From positions 682,001 to 746,000 of the forward strand of contig NZ_JAAHBP010000003.1 of the NCBI RefSeq assembly GCF_023184515.1: a DNA stretch of 64,000 nt. Direction: 5' to 3'. Shown piece after piece: positions 17,391 to 26,807 of the stretch. The translations under genes and the position numbers were made by a program. Source of the DNA: Streptomyces sp. D2-8. Lineage in GTDB: Bacteria; Actinomycetota; Actinomycetes; Streptomycetales; Streptomycetaceae. The stretch's first letter is position 1. Each line of letters starts with the position of its first letter. The notes under the pieces were generated by a model that worked only from the letters and a program-made list of their open reading frames with translations, ran no database searches and had not been told where the DNA came from.

Positions 17391-18142
17391 ACGGCCGGTT
17401 CCTCCTCCGTGCTCGCCAGGATCTCCGCGATGTGCACCGGCCGCATGCCGGTCCGCAGCCGGGCCATCGTCCCGCCGATGTGCATCAGGCAGGAGTTGTC
17501 GGCCGCGCACAGCACCTCCGCGCCCGTCGACTCGGCGTTGCGCACCTTGTCGGTGCCCATGGCCGCCGAGACGTCGGCGTTCTTCAGCGCGAAGGTGCCG
17601 CCGAAGCCGCAGCACTCGTCGGCCCCCGGCAGCTCGACGAGTTCCAGCCCCCGCACGGACTGGAGCAGCCGCCGCGGCCGCTCGCCGAGCCCGAGTCCGC
17701 GCAGCCCGTGGCAGGTCGGGTGGTAGGTCACCTTGTGCGGGTAGTACGCCCCGACGTCCGTCACGCCCAGCACGTCGACCAGGAACTCCGTGAGCTCGTA
17801 CGTCTTGGGCACCACCGGCGCCAGCGTGGTGGCCAGGGCCTCCCCGCGCCCCTCGGCCCGGGCCCGCTCACCCATCCGCGGATACAGCTCCCGCACCATC
17901 GCCCCGCACGACCCGGACGGCGTCACGATCGCCTCGTACTCGCCGAAGACATCGGAGAAATGCCGGGCGAGCGGCTCGGCCTCATGGCGGTACCCGGTGT
18001 TGTAGTGCGCCTGCCCGCAGCACGTCTGCGCCATCGGGAAGTCGACGTCGACACCCAGCCTGGTCAGCAGTTTCACCACGGCGCGCCCGGTGTCCGGATA
18101 GAGCGTGTCGTTGACACAGGTCAGGAACAGGGCGACACGCAT
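17387..18142 (-). CDS. lutA: Lactate utilization protein A (CCG-domain)
   Basis: A protein of 251 aa with two cysteine-rich CCG domains: TCVNDTLYPD with QTCCGQAHYNTGY and SGSCGAMV in the first half, then TYHPTCHGLRGL and ADECCGFGGTF in the second. These bind non-cubane iron-sulfur clusters in the heterodisulfide-reductase-like family. AGGAG lies 6 nt upstream of the ATG. It leads the lut genes and starts 70 bp after rhaB on the same strand; whether it has its own promoter or is read through from rhaI is not decided by the sequence. Confidence 0.92.
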   Translation of the reverse strand: MRVALFLTCVNDTLYPDTGRAVVKLLTRLGVDVDFPMAQTCCGQAHYNTGYRHEAEPLARHFSDVFGEYEAIVTPSGSCGAMVRELYPRMGERARAEGRGEALATTLAPVVPKTYELTEFLVDVLGVTDVGAYYPHKVTYHPTCHGLRGLGLGERPRRLLQSVRGLELVELPGADECCGFGGTFALKNADVSAAMGTDKVRNAESTGAEVLCAADNSCLMHIGGTMARLRTGMRPVHIAEILASTEEEPAV

Positions 18143-18212
18143 CGCGGCTCCTAGTGGTCGATCATCGGATGAGTGCAGCCTAGCCCGGGGACAAGACGCA
18201 GGGGAGACCCCG

Positions 18213-19676
18213 TCAGGCCCCGGCGAGCCGGGCCTGTGCGGCGTGCCACCGCTCGGTCCCGCCGCGCGGCTCGTAGCGGGTGAGCGGCTGGGTGTTCACG
18301 AGCAGCCGCCGCATCCCGGCCAGGTCCCCGACCAGCCCGTGCGCCCGCGCCTGTACGAGCACGTTCCCGAGCGCGGCGGCCTCGGTCGGCCCGGCCACCA
18401 CCGGCAGCCCGCAGGCGTCGGCGGTCAGCTGGCACAGCAGGGCATTGCGCGTACCGCCCCCGACCACGTGCACGACGTCGACCGCGTGCCCGGCGAGCAG
18501 CTGGGCGTCCTGGACGGCCTTGCGGTGCGCGAGGGCGAGGGAGTCCAGGATGCAGCGCGTCACCTCGGCCGGCGACTTCGGCACGGGCTGCCCCGAGACC
18601 CGGCACGCCTCGGCGATCCGCTCCGGCATCCGCCCCGGCGCGAGGAACGCCGCGTCGCCCGCGTCCACGACCGACCGCAGTGCCTCCACCTTGGACGCCT
18701 CCAGCAGCAGCGCGCCGAGGTCCGGGTCGCCCCAGGCCCGTACGCACTCCTGGAGCAGCCAGAGCCCCATGATGTTGCGCAGATAGCGGACCGTGCCGTC
18801 CAGCCCCAGCTCGTTGGTGAAGTTGGCCGCCCGGCTCTCCTCGGTCAGCACCGGCGCGTCCAGCTCCAGTCCGGCCAGCGACCAGGTGCCCGTGCAGATG
18901 TAGGCGAACCGCTCGCCCGACGTGGGGACGGCGGCGACCGCGGAGGCGGTGTCGTGCGACCCGACGGCCGTCACCGGCACGGGACCGGCGAGGCCGGCCT
19001 CCTCCAGCACCTCCGGCCGCAGCACGCCCGCCGGATCGCCGGGCTGCCGCAGCGGCGCGAACAGCCCCAGGTCGATCCCGAGGCGCTCCGCGACGCCGTG
19101 CGCCCAGTCGCGGGTGCGCGGATCGATCAGCTGGGTCGTGGACGCGTTGGTCAGCTCGGTGCCCTGCTCGCCGGTCAGCCAGTACGTCAGCAGGTCCGGC
19201 ATCAACAACAGCCGCTTCGCCTGCGCGAGTTGAGCCGTGGACCGGGCGGCGGTGAGCTGGTACAGGGTGTTGAAGGGCGCGTACTGCAACCCGGTCGCGG
19301 CGTACAGCTCCGCCGCGGGCACGCTCGCCCACACCTTCTCCGCGGCACCCTCCGTCCGCGCGTCCCGGTAGTGCACGGGATTGCCGAGCAGCGCCCCGTC
19401 GGCGTCCAGCAGCCCGTAGTCGACGGCCCAGCTGTCGATGCCGACGGAGTCGAGCCGTCCACCGCAGTGGGCACCCGCCGCCCGCAGCCCTTCCAGCACC
19501 CCGGCGTACAGCCCGAGCACGTTCCAGCGCAGTCCCTCGGGCACTCGGACGGGCCGGTTGGGGAAGCGGTGCGCCTCGGCGAGCTCCAGGCTGTCCGGGC
19601 CGACGCGGCCGACCATGACGCGCCCGCTGGACGCGCCGAGATCGACCGCGGCGTACGCCTTCACAGCCGCGCTCAT
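18213..19676 (-). CDS. rhaB: Rhamnulokinase
   Basis: A protein of 487 aa of the FGGY carbohydrate kinase family. N-terminal phosphate motif AAVDLGASSGRVMVG, then SVGIDSWAVDYGLLD (catalytic Asp region), YICTGTWSLAGLELD, and the ATP-site motif VVGGGTRNALLCQLTADA. It phosphorylates L-rhamnulose to L-rhamnulose-1-phosphate. The ATG overlaps the aldolase stop (ATGA), giving the order rhaI-rhaD-rhaB on the minus strand. Confidence 0.93.
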   Translation of the reverse strand: MSAAVKAYAAVDLGASSGRVMVGRVGPDSLELAEAHRFPNRPVRVPEGLRWNVLGLYAGVLEGLRAAGAHCGGRLDSVGIDSWAVDYGLLDADGALLGNPVHYRDARTEGAAEKVWASVPAAELYAATGLQYAPFNTLYQLTAARSTAQLAQAKRLLLMPDLLTYWLTGEQGTELTNASTTQLIDPRTRDWAHGVAERLGIDLGLFAPLRQPGDPAGVLRPEVLEEAGLAGPVPVTAVGSHDTASAVAAVPTSGERFAYICTGTWSLAGLELDAPVLTEESRAANFTNELGLDGTVRYLRNIMGLWLLQECVRAWGDPDLGALLLEASKVEALRSVVDAGDAAFLAPGRMPERIAEACRVSGQPVPKSPAEVTRCILDSLALAHRKAVQDAQLLAGHAVDVVHVVGGGTRNALLCQLTADACGLPVVAGPTEAAALGNVLVQARAHGLVGDLAGMRRLLVNTQPLTRYEPRGGTERWHAAQARLAGA

Positions 19677-21712
19677 CGCAGGAAGGCGGCCGCGACGCCG
19701 GCGTCGACCGGGATGTGCAGGCCGGTCGTGTGGGTGAGATCCCCGCCGGTCAGCGCGAAGACGGCGTTCGCGACATGCTCGGGCAGCACCTCGCGCTTGA
19801 GGATGGTCCGCTGGGCGTAGAACTCGCCCAGCTTCTCCTCCTCCACCCCGTACACGGCGGCCCGCTTGGCGCCCCACCCGCCGGCGAAGATCCCCGACCC
19901 GCGCACGACACCGTCCGGGTTGATCCCGTTGACCCGGATGCCGTGCTCGCCCAGCTCGGCGGCGAGCAGCCGCACCTGGTGCGCCTGGTCGGCCTTGGTG
20001 GCGGAGTAGGCGATGTTGTTGGGTCCGGCGAACACGGCGTTCTTCGAGGCGATGTAGACGATGTCACCGCCCAGCTCCTGGGCGATCATCACGCGTGCCG
20101 CTTCCCGCGAGACGAGGAAGGACCCGCGGGCCAAGATGTCGTGCTGGAGGTCCCAGTCCTTGGCGGACGTCTCCAGCAGCGGCTTGGAGATCGAGATGCC
20201 CGCGTTGTTGACGACGAGATCCACGCCGCCGAAGGCCAGCACGGCCGCCCGGAACGCCTCGGCGATCTGCTCCTCGGACGTGACGTCCACCGTCACCGCG
20301 ACGGCCTTGTCCGGCCCGCCCAGCTCCTCGGCGACGGCCTCGGCGTTCTCCGCGTCGAGATCGGCGACGACCACACACGCGCCCTCGGCCACGAGCCGGT
20401 GCGCGATGGCCTTGCCGATCCCGCTCCCGGCACCCGTCACCAGTGCCACCCGGGTCGCCAGCGCCTTGGGCTTCGGCATCCGCTGAAGTTTGGCCTCCTC
20501 CAGCGCCCAGTACTCGATCCGGAACTTCTCGGACTCCTCGATCGGTGCGTAGGTGGACACGGCCTCGGCCCCGCGCATCACGTTGACGGCGTTGACGTAG
20601 AACTCGCCGGCGACGCGTGCGGTCTGCTTGTCCTTGCCGAACGAGAACATGCCCACCCCCGGCACCAGCACGATCGCCGGGTCGGCGCCGCGCATGGCGG
20701 GGGAGTCGGGCAGGGCGTGCCGCCGGTAGTAGGCGGCGTACTCCTCCCGGTACGCGGCGTGCAGCTCCTTCAGCCGGGCGACGGCCTCGTCGAGGGGAGC
20801 GCTCGCGGGCAGGTCCAGCACCAGCGGCCGCACCTTGGTCCGCAGGAAGTGGTCCGGGCAGGAGGTCCCGAGTGCGGCGAGCCGCGGGTGCTCCGCGCTC
20901 GCGAGGAAGTCGAGAACGACGTCACAGTCGTTGAAGTGGCCGACCTGCGGCCGGTCCTGGGAGGCGATGGCCCGCACGTGTGGAGCGAGGGCGGCGGCCC
21001 GCTCCCGCCGCTCACCGGCGCTCAGCGCGGCGTACCCCTCCAGCACCGGCCCGAAGGGCTCGGCCTTCCCCCGCTCGGCGAGGAACTGCTCGGCGGTCCG
21101 GATGATGTGCAGCGAGTTCCGCTCGCACTCCTCGGAGGTGTCACCCCATGCGGTGATCCCGTGCCCGCCGAGAACGCACCCGACGGCCTGCGGATTGGCC
21201 TCCTTCACGGCGGCGATGTCCAGCCCCAGCTGGAACCCCGGCCGCCGCCACGGCACCCACACCACGCTGTCCCCGAAGCACTCGGCGGTCAGCTTCTCCC
21301 CGTCGGCGGCACAGGCGAGCGCGATCCCCGAGTCCGGGTGCAGATGATCGACGTGCGCGGCCTCGACCAGCCCGTGCATGGCGGTGTCGATGGACGGAGC
21401 GGCCCCACCCTTGCCGTGCAGGCAGTAGTCGAACGCGGCGACCATCTCGTCCTCACGCTCGACCCCCGGATACACGTCGACGAGCGCCCGCATCCGGTCC
21501 AGCCGCAGTACGGCCAGCCCCGCCTCGGTCAGCGTCCCCAGATCCCCACCGGACCCCTTGACCCACATCAGCTCGACGTCGCCGCCGGTCACGGGGTCGG
21601 TCTCGGTGCCCTTGGCGGAGGCGTTGCCGCCGGCGTAGTTGGTGTTGCGGGGATCGGCACCGAGCCGATGCGAACGAGCAAGCAGGGCGGCAGCTTCGGG
21701 ATGGACAGCCAT
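19673..21712 (-). CDS. rhaD: Bifunctional rhamnulose-1-phosphate aldolase / short-chain lactaldehyde dehydrogenase
   Basis: A protein of 679 aa. Residues 1 to about 410 are a class II aldolase (NTNYAGGNASAKG, DHLHPDSGIALACA with zinc-binding His, GGHGITAWG). Residues about 420-679 are an SDR domain (TGAGSGIGKAIA, NNAGISIS, IAYSATKADQAHQ). This fusion (RhaEW type) is known to split rhamnulose-1-phosphate to DHAP and L-lactaldehyde and to oxidise the latter to L-lactate. The lactate would be handled by lutABC encoded downstream. Confidence 0.93.
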   Translation of the reverse strand: MAVHPEAAALLARSHRLGADPRNTNYAGGNASAKGTETDPVTGGDVELMWVKGSGGDLGTLTEAGLAVLRLDRMRALVDVYPGVEREDEMVAAFDYCLHGKGGAAPSIDTAMHGLVEAAHVDHLHPDSGIALACAADGEKLTAECFGDSVVWVPWRRPGFQLGLDIAAVKEANPQAVGCVLGGHGITAWGDTSEECERNSLHIIRTAEQFLAERGKAEPFGPVLEGYAALSAGERRERAAALAPHVRAIASQDRPQVGHFNDCDVVLDFLASAEHPRLAALGTSCPDHFLRTKVRPLVLDLPASAPLDEAVARLKELHAAYREEYAAYYRRHALPDSPAMRGADPAIVLVPGVGMFSFGKDKQTARVAGEFYVNAVNVMRGAEAVSTYAPIEESEKFRIEYWALEEAKLQRMPKPKALATRVALVTGAGSGIGKAIAHRLVAEGACVVVADLDAENAEAVAEELGGPDKAVAVTVDVTSEEQIAEAFRAAVLAFGGVDLVVNNAGISISKPLLETSAKDWDLQHDILARGSFLVSREAARVMIAQELGGDIVYIASKNAVFAGPNNIAYSATKADQAHQVRLLAAELGEHGIRVNGINPDGVVRGSGIFAGGWGAKRAAVYGVEEEKLGEFYAQRTILKREVLPEHVANAVFALTGGDLTHTTGLHIPVDAGVAAAFLR

Positions 21713-21743
21713 GACAGTTCCTTTTCAGAAGAGAGTGGGATTC

Positions 21744-21793
21744 AGGGGCGCGGGGAACTGCGCGACCAGCCACAACCGGCCCGCAGCCCGACA
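21744..21793. repeat. Probable dispersed Streptomyces intergenic repeat
   Basis: The 103-bp gap between rhaI and rhaD contains GGGGCGCGGGGAACTGCGCG followed by ACCAGCCACAACCGGCCCGCAG. I recognise this kind of sequence as a very common intergenic element in Streptomyces genomes, but only one copy is in this window, so the call relies on memory rather than on a comparison. Confidence 0.5.
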
Positions 21794-21815
21794 GCAAACA
21801 GAGGCCGGCAGACGC

Positions 21816-22994
21816 TCACGCCCCCCAACCGGCCTGCTGTCCACCAACCCGCTCGGCAACGATCCGCTCACCCCACCCGGACCGCCGGTACGCGGCAAGC
21901 GGCTCGGGGTCCAGCCCCATCTCCTCGCGCACCTCACGAAGCAGAGGCCGCACATCCGTGTTGTAGGCATCCATCACCACGGCATTCGCCTCCAGCACAT
22001 CCCCCGCCCGCTGCGCCGCGTCCAGCGCGTCACCATCGACCATCAGCGCCTTCGCCGTGGCCTCCTGGACGTTCATCACCGACCGGATGATCGCCGGGAT
22101 CTTCGCCTCGATGTTGTGACACTGATCGAGCATGAACGCGACCTCGGGCGAGAACCCGCCCCCACGCACGACCTCGTACATGATCCGGAACAACTGGAAC
22201 GGATCGGCGGCCCCGACCATCAGGTCGTCATCCGCGTAGAACCGCGAGTTGAAGTCGAACCCCCCGAGCTTCCCCTCACGCAGCAGCGTCGCCACGATGA
22301 ACTCGATATTGGTCCCCGGTGCGTGATGCCCCGTGTCGACGACGACCTGCGCCTTGGGCCCGAGCTTCAGGCAGTGGGCGTAGGCGGTACCCCAGTCCGG
22401 CACGTCCGTCGTGTAGAACGCCGGCTCGAAGAACTTGTACTCCAGCAGCATCCGCTGCCCGTCCCCGAGCCGCTCGTAGACCTCGGCCAGTCCCTCGGCC
22501 AGCCGGTCCTGCCGCCCGCGGATGTCGTCCTGCCCGGGATAGTTCGTCCCGTCGGCGAACCACAGCTTCAGATCCGCGGAGCCGGTCGCATCCATGATGT
22601 CGACGCATTCCAGCAGATGGTCGACGGCCTTGCGCCGCACGGAAGCCTCCGGATGGCAGATGCTCCCCAGCTTGTAGTCGTCGTCCTGGAACGTGTTGGA
22701 GTTGATCGCCCCGAGCTTCACCCCGCGCTGCTCGGCATGCTTGGCGAGCGCCGCGTAGTCGTCGACCTTGTCCCACGGAATGTGCAGGGCCACGGTCGGG
22801 GCGACCCCGGTGAACTCGTGCACCTTCGCCGCGTCGTCCAGCTTCTCGAACGGGGTGCGCGGCACACCCTCCTGCGCGAACACCTTGAACCGTGTGCCCG
22901 AGTTCCCGTACGCCCACGACGGCGTCTCGACGGCCTGTGTCTTGAGAGCGGCCTTCGCCGCGGCGAGCTCGGTCACGTCAGGCTCCTGTGACAT
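21816..22994 (-). CDS. rhaI: L-rhamnose isomerase
   Basis: A protein of 392 aa of the actinobacterial/Pseudomonas-type rhamnose isomerase family: SWAYGNSGTRFKVF at the N-terminus, VALHIPWDKVDDY, LKLWFADGTNYPGQDD, EYKFFEPAFYTTD, QVVVDTGHHAPGTNIE and GGFDFNSRFYADDD supply the metal-binding Glu/Asp/His set. It converts L-rhamnose to L-rhamnulose. A TTGACA-17-TAACTT promoter and a LacI-type operator lie directly upstream. Confidence 0.95.
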   Translation of the reverse strand: MSQEPDVTELAAAKAALKTQAVETPSWAYGNSGTRFKVFAQEGVPRTPFEKLDDAAKVHEFTGVAPTVALHIPWDKVDDYAALAKHAEQRGVKLGAINSNTFQDDDYKLGSICHPEASVRRKAVDHLLECVDIMDATGSADLKLWFADGTNYPGQDDIRGRQDRLAEGLAEVYERLGDGQRMLLEYKFFEPAFYTTDVPDWGTAYAHCLKLGPKAQVVVDTGHHAPGTNIEFIVATLLREGKLGGFDFNSRFYADDDLMVGAADPFQLFRIMYEVVRGGGFSPEVAFMLDQCHNIEAKIPAIIRSVMNVQEATAKALMVDGDALDAAQRAGDVLEANAVVMDAYNTDVRPLLREVREEMGLDPEPLAAYRRSGWGERIVAERVGGQQAGWGA

Positions 22995-23015
22995 CGGGTC
23001 GTAACGACCACCGAA

Positions 23016-23027
23016 TGAAACGATTCA
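23016..23027. promoter_or_regulatory. LacI-type operator at rhaI start point
   Basis: TGAAACGATTCA, a near-perfect palindrome with the central CG typical of LacI-family operators. It covers about +1 to +12 of the rhaI transcript predicted from the adjacent promoter, a good position for repression. Confidence 0.65.
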
Positions 23028-23034
23028 GGACGCG

Positions 23035-23063
23035 AAGTTATGGGCCCCCCGGAGGGGTGTCAA
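23035..23063 (-). promoter_or_regulatory. Promoter of rhaI-rhaD-rhaB
   Basis: Minus-strand TTGACA (23058-23063), 17-bp spacer and TAACTT (23035-23040) match the housekeeping sigma consensus very well. The -35 box sits in the loop side of a perfect 10-bp inverted repeat (CCGGAGGGGT/ACCCCTCCGG, 23049-23072, loop GTCA). Confidence 0.75.
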
Positions 23064-23112
23064 CCCCTCCGGCCGAGACGGTTTCCCGTGACCCGTGCGT
23101 GACCTTCTGTCC

Positions 23113-23127
23113 TCGAAACTTTTTCGA
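23113..23127. promoter_or_regulatory. Possible upstream operator in rha control region
   Basis: TCGAAACTTTTTCGA, an imperfect palindrome lying 10 bp before the -35 box of the rhaT promoter and between the two divergent promoters. It shares the GAAAC half-site with the operators at 23016 and 23182. Confidence 0.4.
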
Positions 23128-23137
23128 CCGGAACCCA

Positions 23138-23167
23138 TTGACGTGACATGCGCGGCCCGCCTAACGT
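23138..23167 (+). promoter_or_regulatory. Promoter of rhaT-rhaP-rhaQ-rhaS-rhaM
   Basis: TTGACG (23138-23143), 18-bp spacer, TAACGT (23162-23167). The start point would be near 23174, giving a leader of about 64 nt that contains the operator at 23182. Confidence 0.65.
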
Positions 23168-23181
23168 CCCGGCAACCCAGT

Positions 23182-23193
23182 TGAAACCTTTCA
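23182..23193. promoter_or_regulatory. LacI-type operator downstream of rhaT promoter
   Basis: TGAAACCTTTCA, a palindrome except for the central two bases, at about +8 to +20 of the rhaT transcript. It mirrors the placement of the operator at rhaI and is probably bound by the LacI-family protein encoded at 29934. Confidence 0.6.
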
Positions 23194-23237
23194 CGACGCC
23201 GAGAGGGCCGACCCGCCGGCGTCGTCGAGGAGCCCTC

Positions 23238-24755
23238 ATGACCCACCCGTCCACCACGGGTCCGGCCCCGGTTCTCGCGCTCAGGGACGTCTCCAAGTCC
23301 TTCGGCGCGGTCCGGGCACTGCGGGACGTCTCCCTGGAGCTGTTCCCCGGGGAGGTGCACGCACTCGCCGGTGAGAACGGTGCCGGCAAGTCCACCCTCA
23401 TCAAGACCCTCGCCGGGGTGCACCGCCCGGACGCCGGCCAGGTGCTGCTCGACGGTGCGCCCGTCGCCTTCCACGGCCCCGGCGACGCCCGCGACGCCGG
23501 CATCGCCGTGATCTACCAGGAGCCCACGCTCTTCCCCGACCTGTCGATCGCCGAGAACATCTACATGGGCCGCCAGCCGCGCCGCGCCCTCGGCCGGATC
23601 GACCACAAGGCCACGCACAACGCGACCGCCGCCCTGATGAAGCGCCTCGGTGTCGAACTCGACCCCGACCGGCCCGCCCGCGGTCTGTCCATCGCCGACC
23701 AGCAGATCGTCGAGATCGCCAAGGCGCTCTCCTTCGACGCCCGCGTCCTGATCATGGACGAGCCGACGGCCGCCCTCACCGGCAGCGAGGTGGCCCGGCT
23801 CTTCGGCGTCGTCCGCACCCTGCGCGACCAGGGCGCCGCCGTGCTGTTCATCTCCCACCGGCTGGAGGAGATCTTCGAGATCTGCCGGCGGGTCACCACC
23901 CTGCGCGACGGCGCCTGGATAGCCAGCGAGCCCCTGGACGGCATGACCGAGGACGACCTCGTGCGCCGCATGGTCGGCCGCGACCTCGACGAGCTCTACC
24001 CCAAGCAGGACGTGAAGCCGGGCGAGGTCGCCCTGAGCGTGCGCCGGCTGACCCGCGAGGGCGTCTTCACCGACATCTCCTTCGAGGTCCGGCACGGCGA
24101 GATCGTCGGCCTGGCCGGACTCGTCGGCGCCGGGCGCACGGAGGTCGCCCGGGCCGTGTTCGGCATCGACCGCCGGGACGCCGGCGAGGTCTCCGTCCAC
24201 GGCAAAGCCCTGGTCAACGGCGCACCGTCCGCCGCCATGGCCGCCGGACTCGCCCTGGTCCCCGAGGACCGGCGCGCCCAGGGCCTGGTGATGGACATGT
24301 CCATCGAGCGGAACATCGGGCTGACCGGTCTGCGTACGACCGTCAAGGCCGGGCTCGTGGACCGCGGCGCCGAGCGCAGCCGCTCCCTCGACTGGGCCGT
24401 CAAGCTCCAGGTCAAGTACGCGCGGATCGCCGACACCGTCAACACGCTCTCCGGCGGCAACCAGCAGAAGGTCGTGCTCGCCAAGTGGCTGGCCACCGGC
24501 CCGAAGGTGCTGATCGTCGACGAGCCGACCCGGGGCATCGACGTCGGCACCAAGGCCGAGGTGCACCGGCTGCTGTCGCAACTGGCCGCCGACGGCGTGG
24601 CCGTCCTGATGATCTCCTCCGACCTGCCCGAGATCCTCGGCATGGCCGACCGCGTGCTGGTGATGCACGAGGGCCGCCTCACCGCCGAGATCCCACGCTC
24701 CGACGCCACCGAGGAAACCGTGATGGCCGCAGCCACCGGGAGGGCCGCCGCATGA
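23238..24755 (+). CDS. rhaT: Rhamnose ABC transporter ATP-binding protein
   Basis: A protein of 505 aa with tandem ATPase domains: Walker [10 protein letters not shown] (about residue 50) and [11 protein letters not shown] in the first; the degenerate P-loop [14 protein letters not shown], signature [15 protein letters not shown] and [11 protein letters not shown] in the second. CUT2 family, length normal, unlike the related protein at 333. Starts at the ATG after GAGGAG; ends overlapping the permease ATG (ATGA). First gene of the rhamnose uptake operon, divergent from rhaI. Confidence 0.92.
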   Translation: MTHPSTTGPAPVLALRDVSKSFGAVRALRDVSLELFPGEVHALAGENGAGKSTLIKTLAGVHRPDAGQVLLDGAPVAFHGPGDARDAGIAVIYQEPTLFPDLSIAENIYMGRQPRRALGRIDHKATHNATAALMKRLGVELDPDRPARGLSIADQQIVEIAKALSFDARVLIMDEPTAALTGSEVARLFGVVRTLRDQGAAVLFISHRLEEIFEICRRVTTLRDGAWIASEPLDGMTEDDLVRRMVGRDLDELYPKQDVKPGEVALSVRRLTREGVFTDISFEVRHGEIVGLAGLVGAGRTEVARAVFGIDRRDAGEVSVHGKALVNGAPSAAMAAGLALVPEDRRAQGLVMDMSIERNIGLTGLRTTVKAGLVDRGAERSRSLDWAVKLQVKYARIADTVNTLSGGNQQKVVLAKWLATGPKVLIVDEPTRGIDVGTKAEVHRLLSQLAADGVAVLMISSDLPEILGMADRVLVMHEGRLTAEIPRSDATEETVMAAATGRAAA

Positions 24756-25792
24756 CGGTCGTCACTCCGCAAGAGGCCCCCGTGGCCGATGTGCCCAAGT
24801 CGAGCGGCACCCGGCTGGTCGACCGGGTCTTCAAGATGCGCGAACTCGCCATCCTGCTCGTCTTCCTGGTGATGATCGCCGTCACCCAGGCCGGCAACAG
24901 CGAGTTCCTGTCCGAGCAGGGCATCAAGGACCTGCTGCTGAACGCGACCATCCTGGTCCTGGTCGCCACCGGTCAGTCCCTCGTCGTCATCACCCGCAAC
25001 GTCGACCTGTCGGTCGGCTCCACCCTCGGCATCAGCGCGTTCGCCGCCGGCACCTATCTCCAGGGCGGCGGCAACTCCGTCGTGGCGATCGCGCTGGCCG
25101 TGCTGCTCGGCATCGGCTTCGGACTGCTCAACGGACTGCTCGTCAGCCTCGGCCAGGTGCCCGCGCTCGTCGTCACCCTCGGCACCCTGTACATCATCCG
25201 CGGCATCGACTCCATCTGGGTCGGCTCCCGCCAGATCACCGCGGCCGATCTGCCCGGCGGCTTCGTCGACTTCGGCTCCGGCGGCATCGCGGCGGTGCCG
25301 TACCTGGCGCTGATCGCGCTGGCGGTGCTCATCGCCACCGCCTACTACCTCAAGCACTTCGCCAGCGGCCGCGAGCTGTACGCGCTCGGCTCCAACCCCG
25401 AGGCCGCCCGCCTCGCGGGCATCCCCGTCCGCCAGCGGATCCTCGTCGCGTACACCTTCTGCGGCGCCCTCGCCGGACTCGCCGGCGCGATGTACCTCGC
25501 CCGGTTCGGCAACGTCGACTCCGGCACCGGCACCGGCTACGAACTGACCGTCGTCAGCGCGGTCGTGGTCGGCGGTGTCGTCTTCACCGGCGGCTCCGGC
25601 AGCGTCTACGGCGCGGCCCTCGGCGCGCTGCTGCTGACCTCCATCAACAGTGTGCTGCCGGCCCTCGGCGTCAGCTCCGTCTGGGTGCTCGCCATCAACG
25701 GCATCCTGCTCATCCTCGCCATCGCGGTCGACCGGGTCGTCGCGCTGCGCGTGGCCTCCGCCCTGAAGAAGAGGAACGCCCGCCATGGCTGA
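24752..25792 (+). CDS. rhaP: Rhamnose ABC transporter permease 1
   Basis: A protein of 346 aa, CUT2 (RbsC-like) permease with repeated hydrophobic helices, the [13 protein letters not shown] loop, and the [19 protein letters not shown]-terminal segment. Heterodimer partner of the next gene product, as is usual in rhamnose (RhaPQ) importers. ATG overlaps the rhaT stop. Confidence 0.9.
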   Translation: MTVVTPQEAPVADVPKSSGTRLVDRVFKMRELAILLVFLVMIAVTQAGNSEFLSEQGIKDLLLNATILVLVATGQSLVVITRNVDLSVGSTLGISAFAAGTYLQGGGNSVVAIALAVLLGIGFGLLNGLLVSLGQVPALVVTLGTLYIIRGIDSIWVGSRQITAADLPGGFVDFGSGGIAAVPYLALIALAVLIATAYYLKHFASGRELYALGSNPEAARLAGIPVRQRILVAYTFCGALAGLAGAMYLARFGNVDSGTGTGYELTVVSAVVVGGVVFTGGSGSVYGAALGALLLTSINSVLPALGVSSVWVLAINGILLILAIAVDRVVALRVASALKKRNARHG

Positions 25793-26777
25793 CATCTCCC
25801 TGAGCCGAGCGGTCCGCTGGGACACGGTCGTCGGTGCGCTCCTCGTCGTGGTCCTGCTGTTCTCCTTCGGTTTCGTCGACGGGTTCGGCAACGCGCTCAA
25901 CCTGTCGTTCCTGATCGGCAACACGCTGCCGATCGCGCTGATCGCCCTGCCGATGACCCTGCTCGTCGTCTCCGGTGAGATCGACCTGTCGGTCGCCTCC
26001 ACGGCCGGTCTGTCCGGTGCGGTGATGGGCGCCCTGTGGAACCAGGGCATGACCATCGAGACGATCATTCCGATCTGCCTGCTGCTCGGCGTGGTGTGCG
26101 GGCTGGTCAACGGGCTGCTGGTGACCAGGCTGGGGCTGCCGTCCCTCGCCGTGACCATCGGCACCCTCGCCGCCTACCGGGGTATCGCACAGATCGTGCT
26201 CGGGTCCGACGCGGTGACCGACTTCCCGACGCAGTACCTGGACTTCGCGGCCGGGCGCATCGGTGACACGTTCATCCCGTACGCCTTCCTGCCGTTCCTC
26301 GTCCTGCTCGCCATCGCCGTGGTCGCGCTGCACGCCACGCCGTTCGGCCGGTCGCTGTTCGCGATCGGCGCGAGCGAGGAGGCAGCGCGGTTCGCCGGCA
26401 TCCGGGTCAGGCGGCAGAAGCTGATCCTGTTCACGCTGACCGGCCTGATGGCCTCCCTGACCGGCATCTTCTGGGCGCTGCACTACGCCAGCGCCCGCTA
26501 CGACAACGCCACCGGCCTCGAACTGTCCGTCGTGGCGGCCGTGTTGCTCGGCGGCATCGACTTCGACGGCGGCAAGGGCACGTTGGGCGGTGCGATCGCC
26601 GGGGTGTTCCTCCTCGGCGCGCTGCAGAACGTGATGAGCCTCCAGGACGTGTCCGCCCAGTCCCAGATCGTCGTCACCGGCGTCCTGCTCGTTCTGTCCG
26701 TGCTCGGCCCCCGGGTCGTGCGGCAGATCTCCACAGCGAGGGCGGGCCGTAGAGCCGCCTCGACTCCCACCTCGTAA
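25785..26777 (+). CDS. rhaQ: Rhamnose ABC transporter permease 2
   Basis: A protein of 330 aa, second CUT2 permease, with SGEIDLSVASTAGLSG and LLGGIDFDGGKGTLGGAIAG as counterparts of the loops in the first permease. Starts 8 bp inside the previous gene, so the pair is co-translated. Two different permeases in one operon match the RhaPQ arrangement known in rhizobia. Confidence 0.9.
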   Translation: MADISLSRAVRWDTVVGALLVVVLLFSFGFVDGFGNALNLSFLIGNTLPIALIALPMTLLVVSGEIDLSVASTAGLSGAVMGALWNQGMTIETIIPICLLLGVVCGLVNGLLVTRLGLPSLAVTIGTLAAYRGIAQIVLGSDAVTDFPTQYLDFAAGRIGDTFIPYAFLPFLVLLAIAVVALHATPFGRSLFAIGASEEAARFAGIRVRRQKLILFTLTGLMASLTGIFWALHYASARYDNATGLELSVVAAVLLGGIDFDGGKGTLGGAIAGVFLLGALQNVMSLQDVSAQSQIVVTGVLLVLSVLGPRVVRQISTARAGRRAASTPTS

Positions 26778-26807
26778 CCCAGCCCTTCCTCGTAAAGGAC
26801 CAACGCC

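Noticed and set aside
23049..23072. Strong hairpin in the rha gap as a terminator or riboswitch
   Set aside because: It overlaps the -35 box of the rhaI promoter and so is mostly outside the predicted transcript; its symmetry is better explained by promoter or operator structure.
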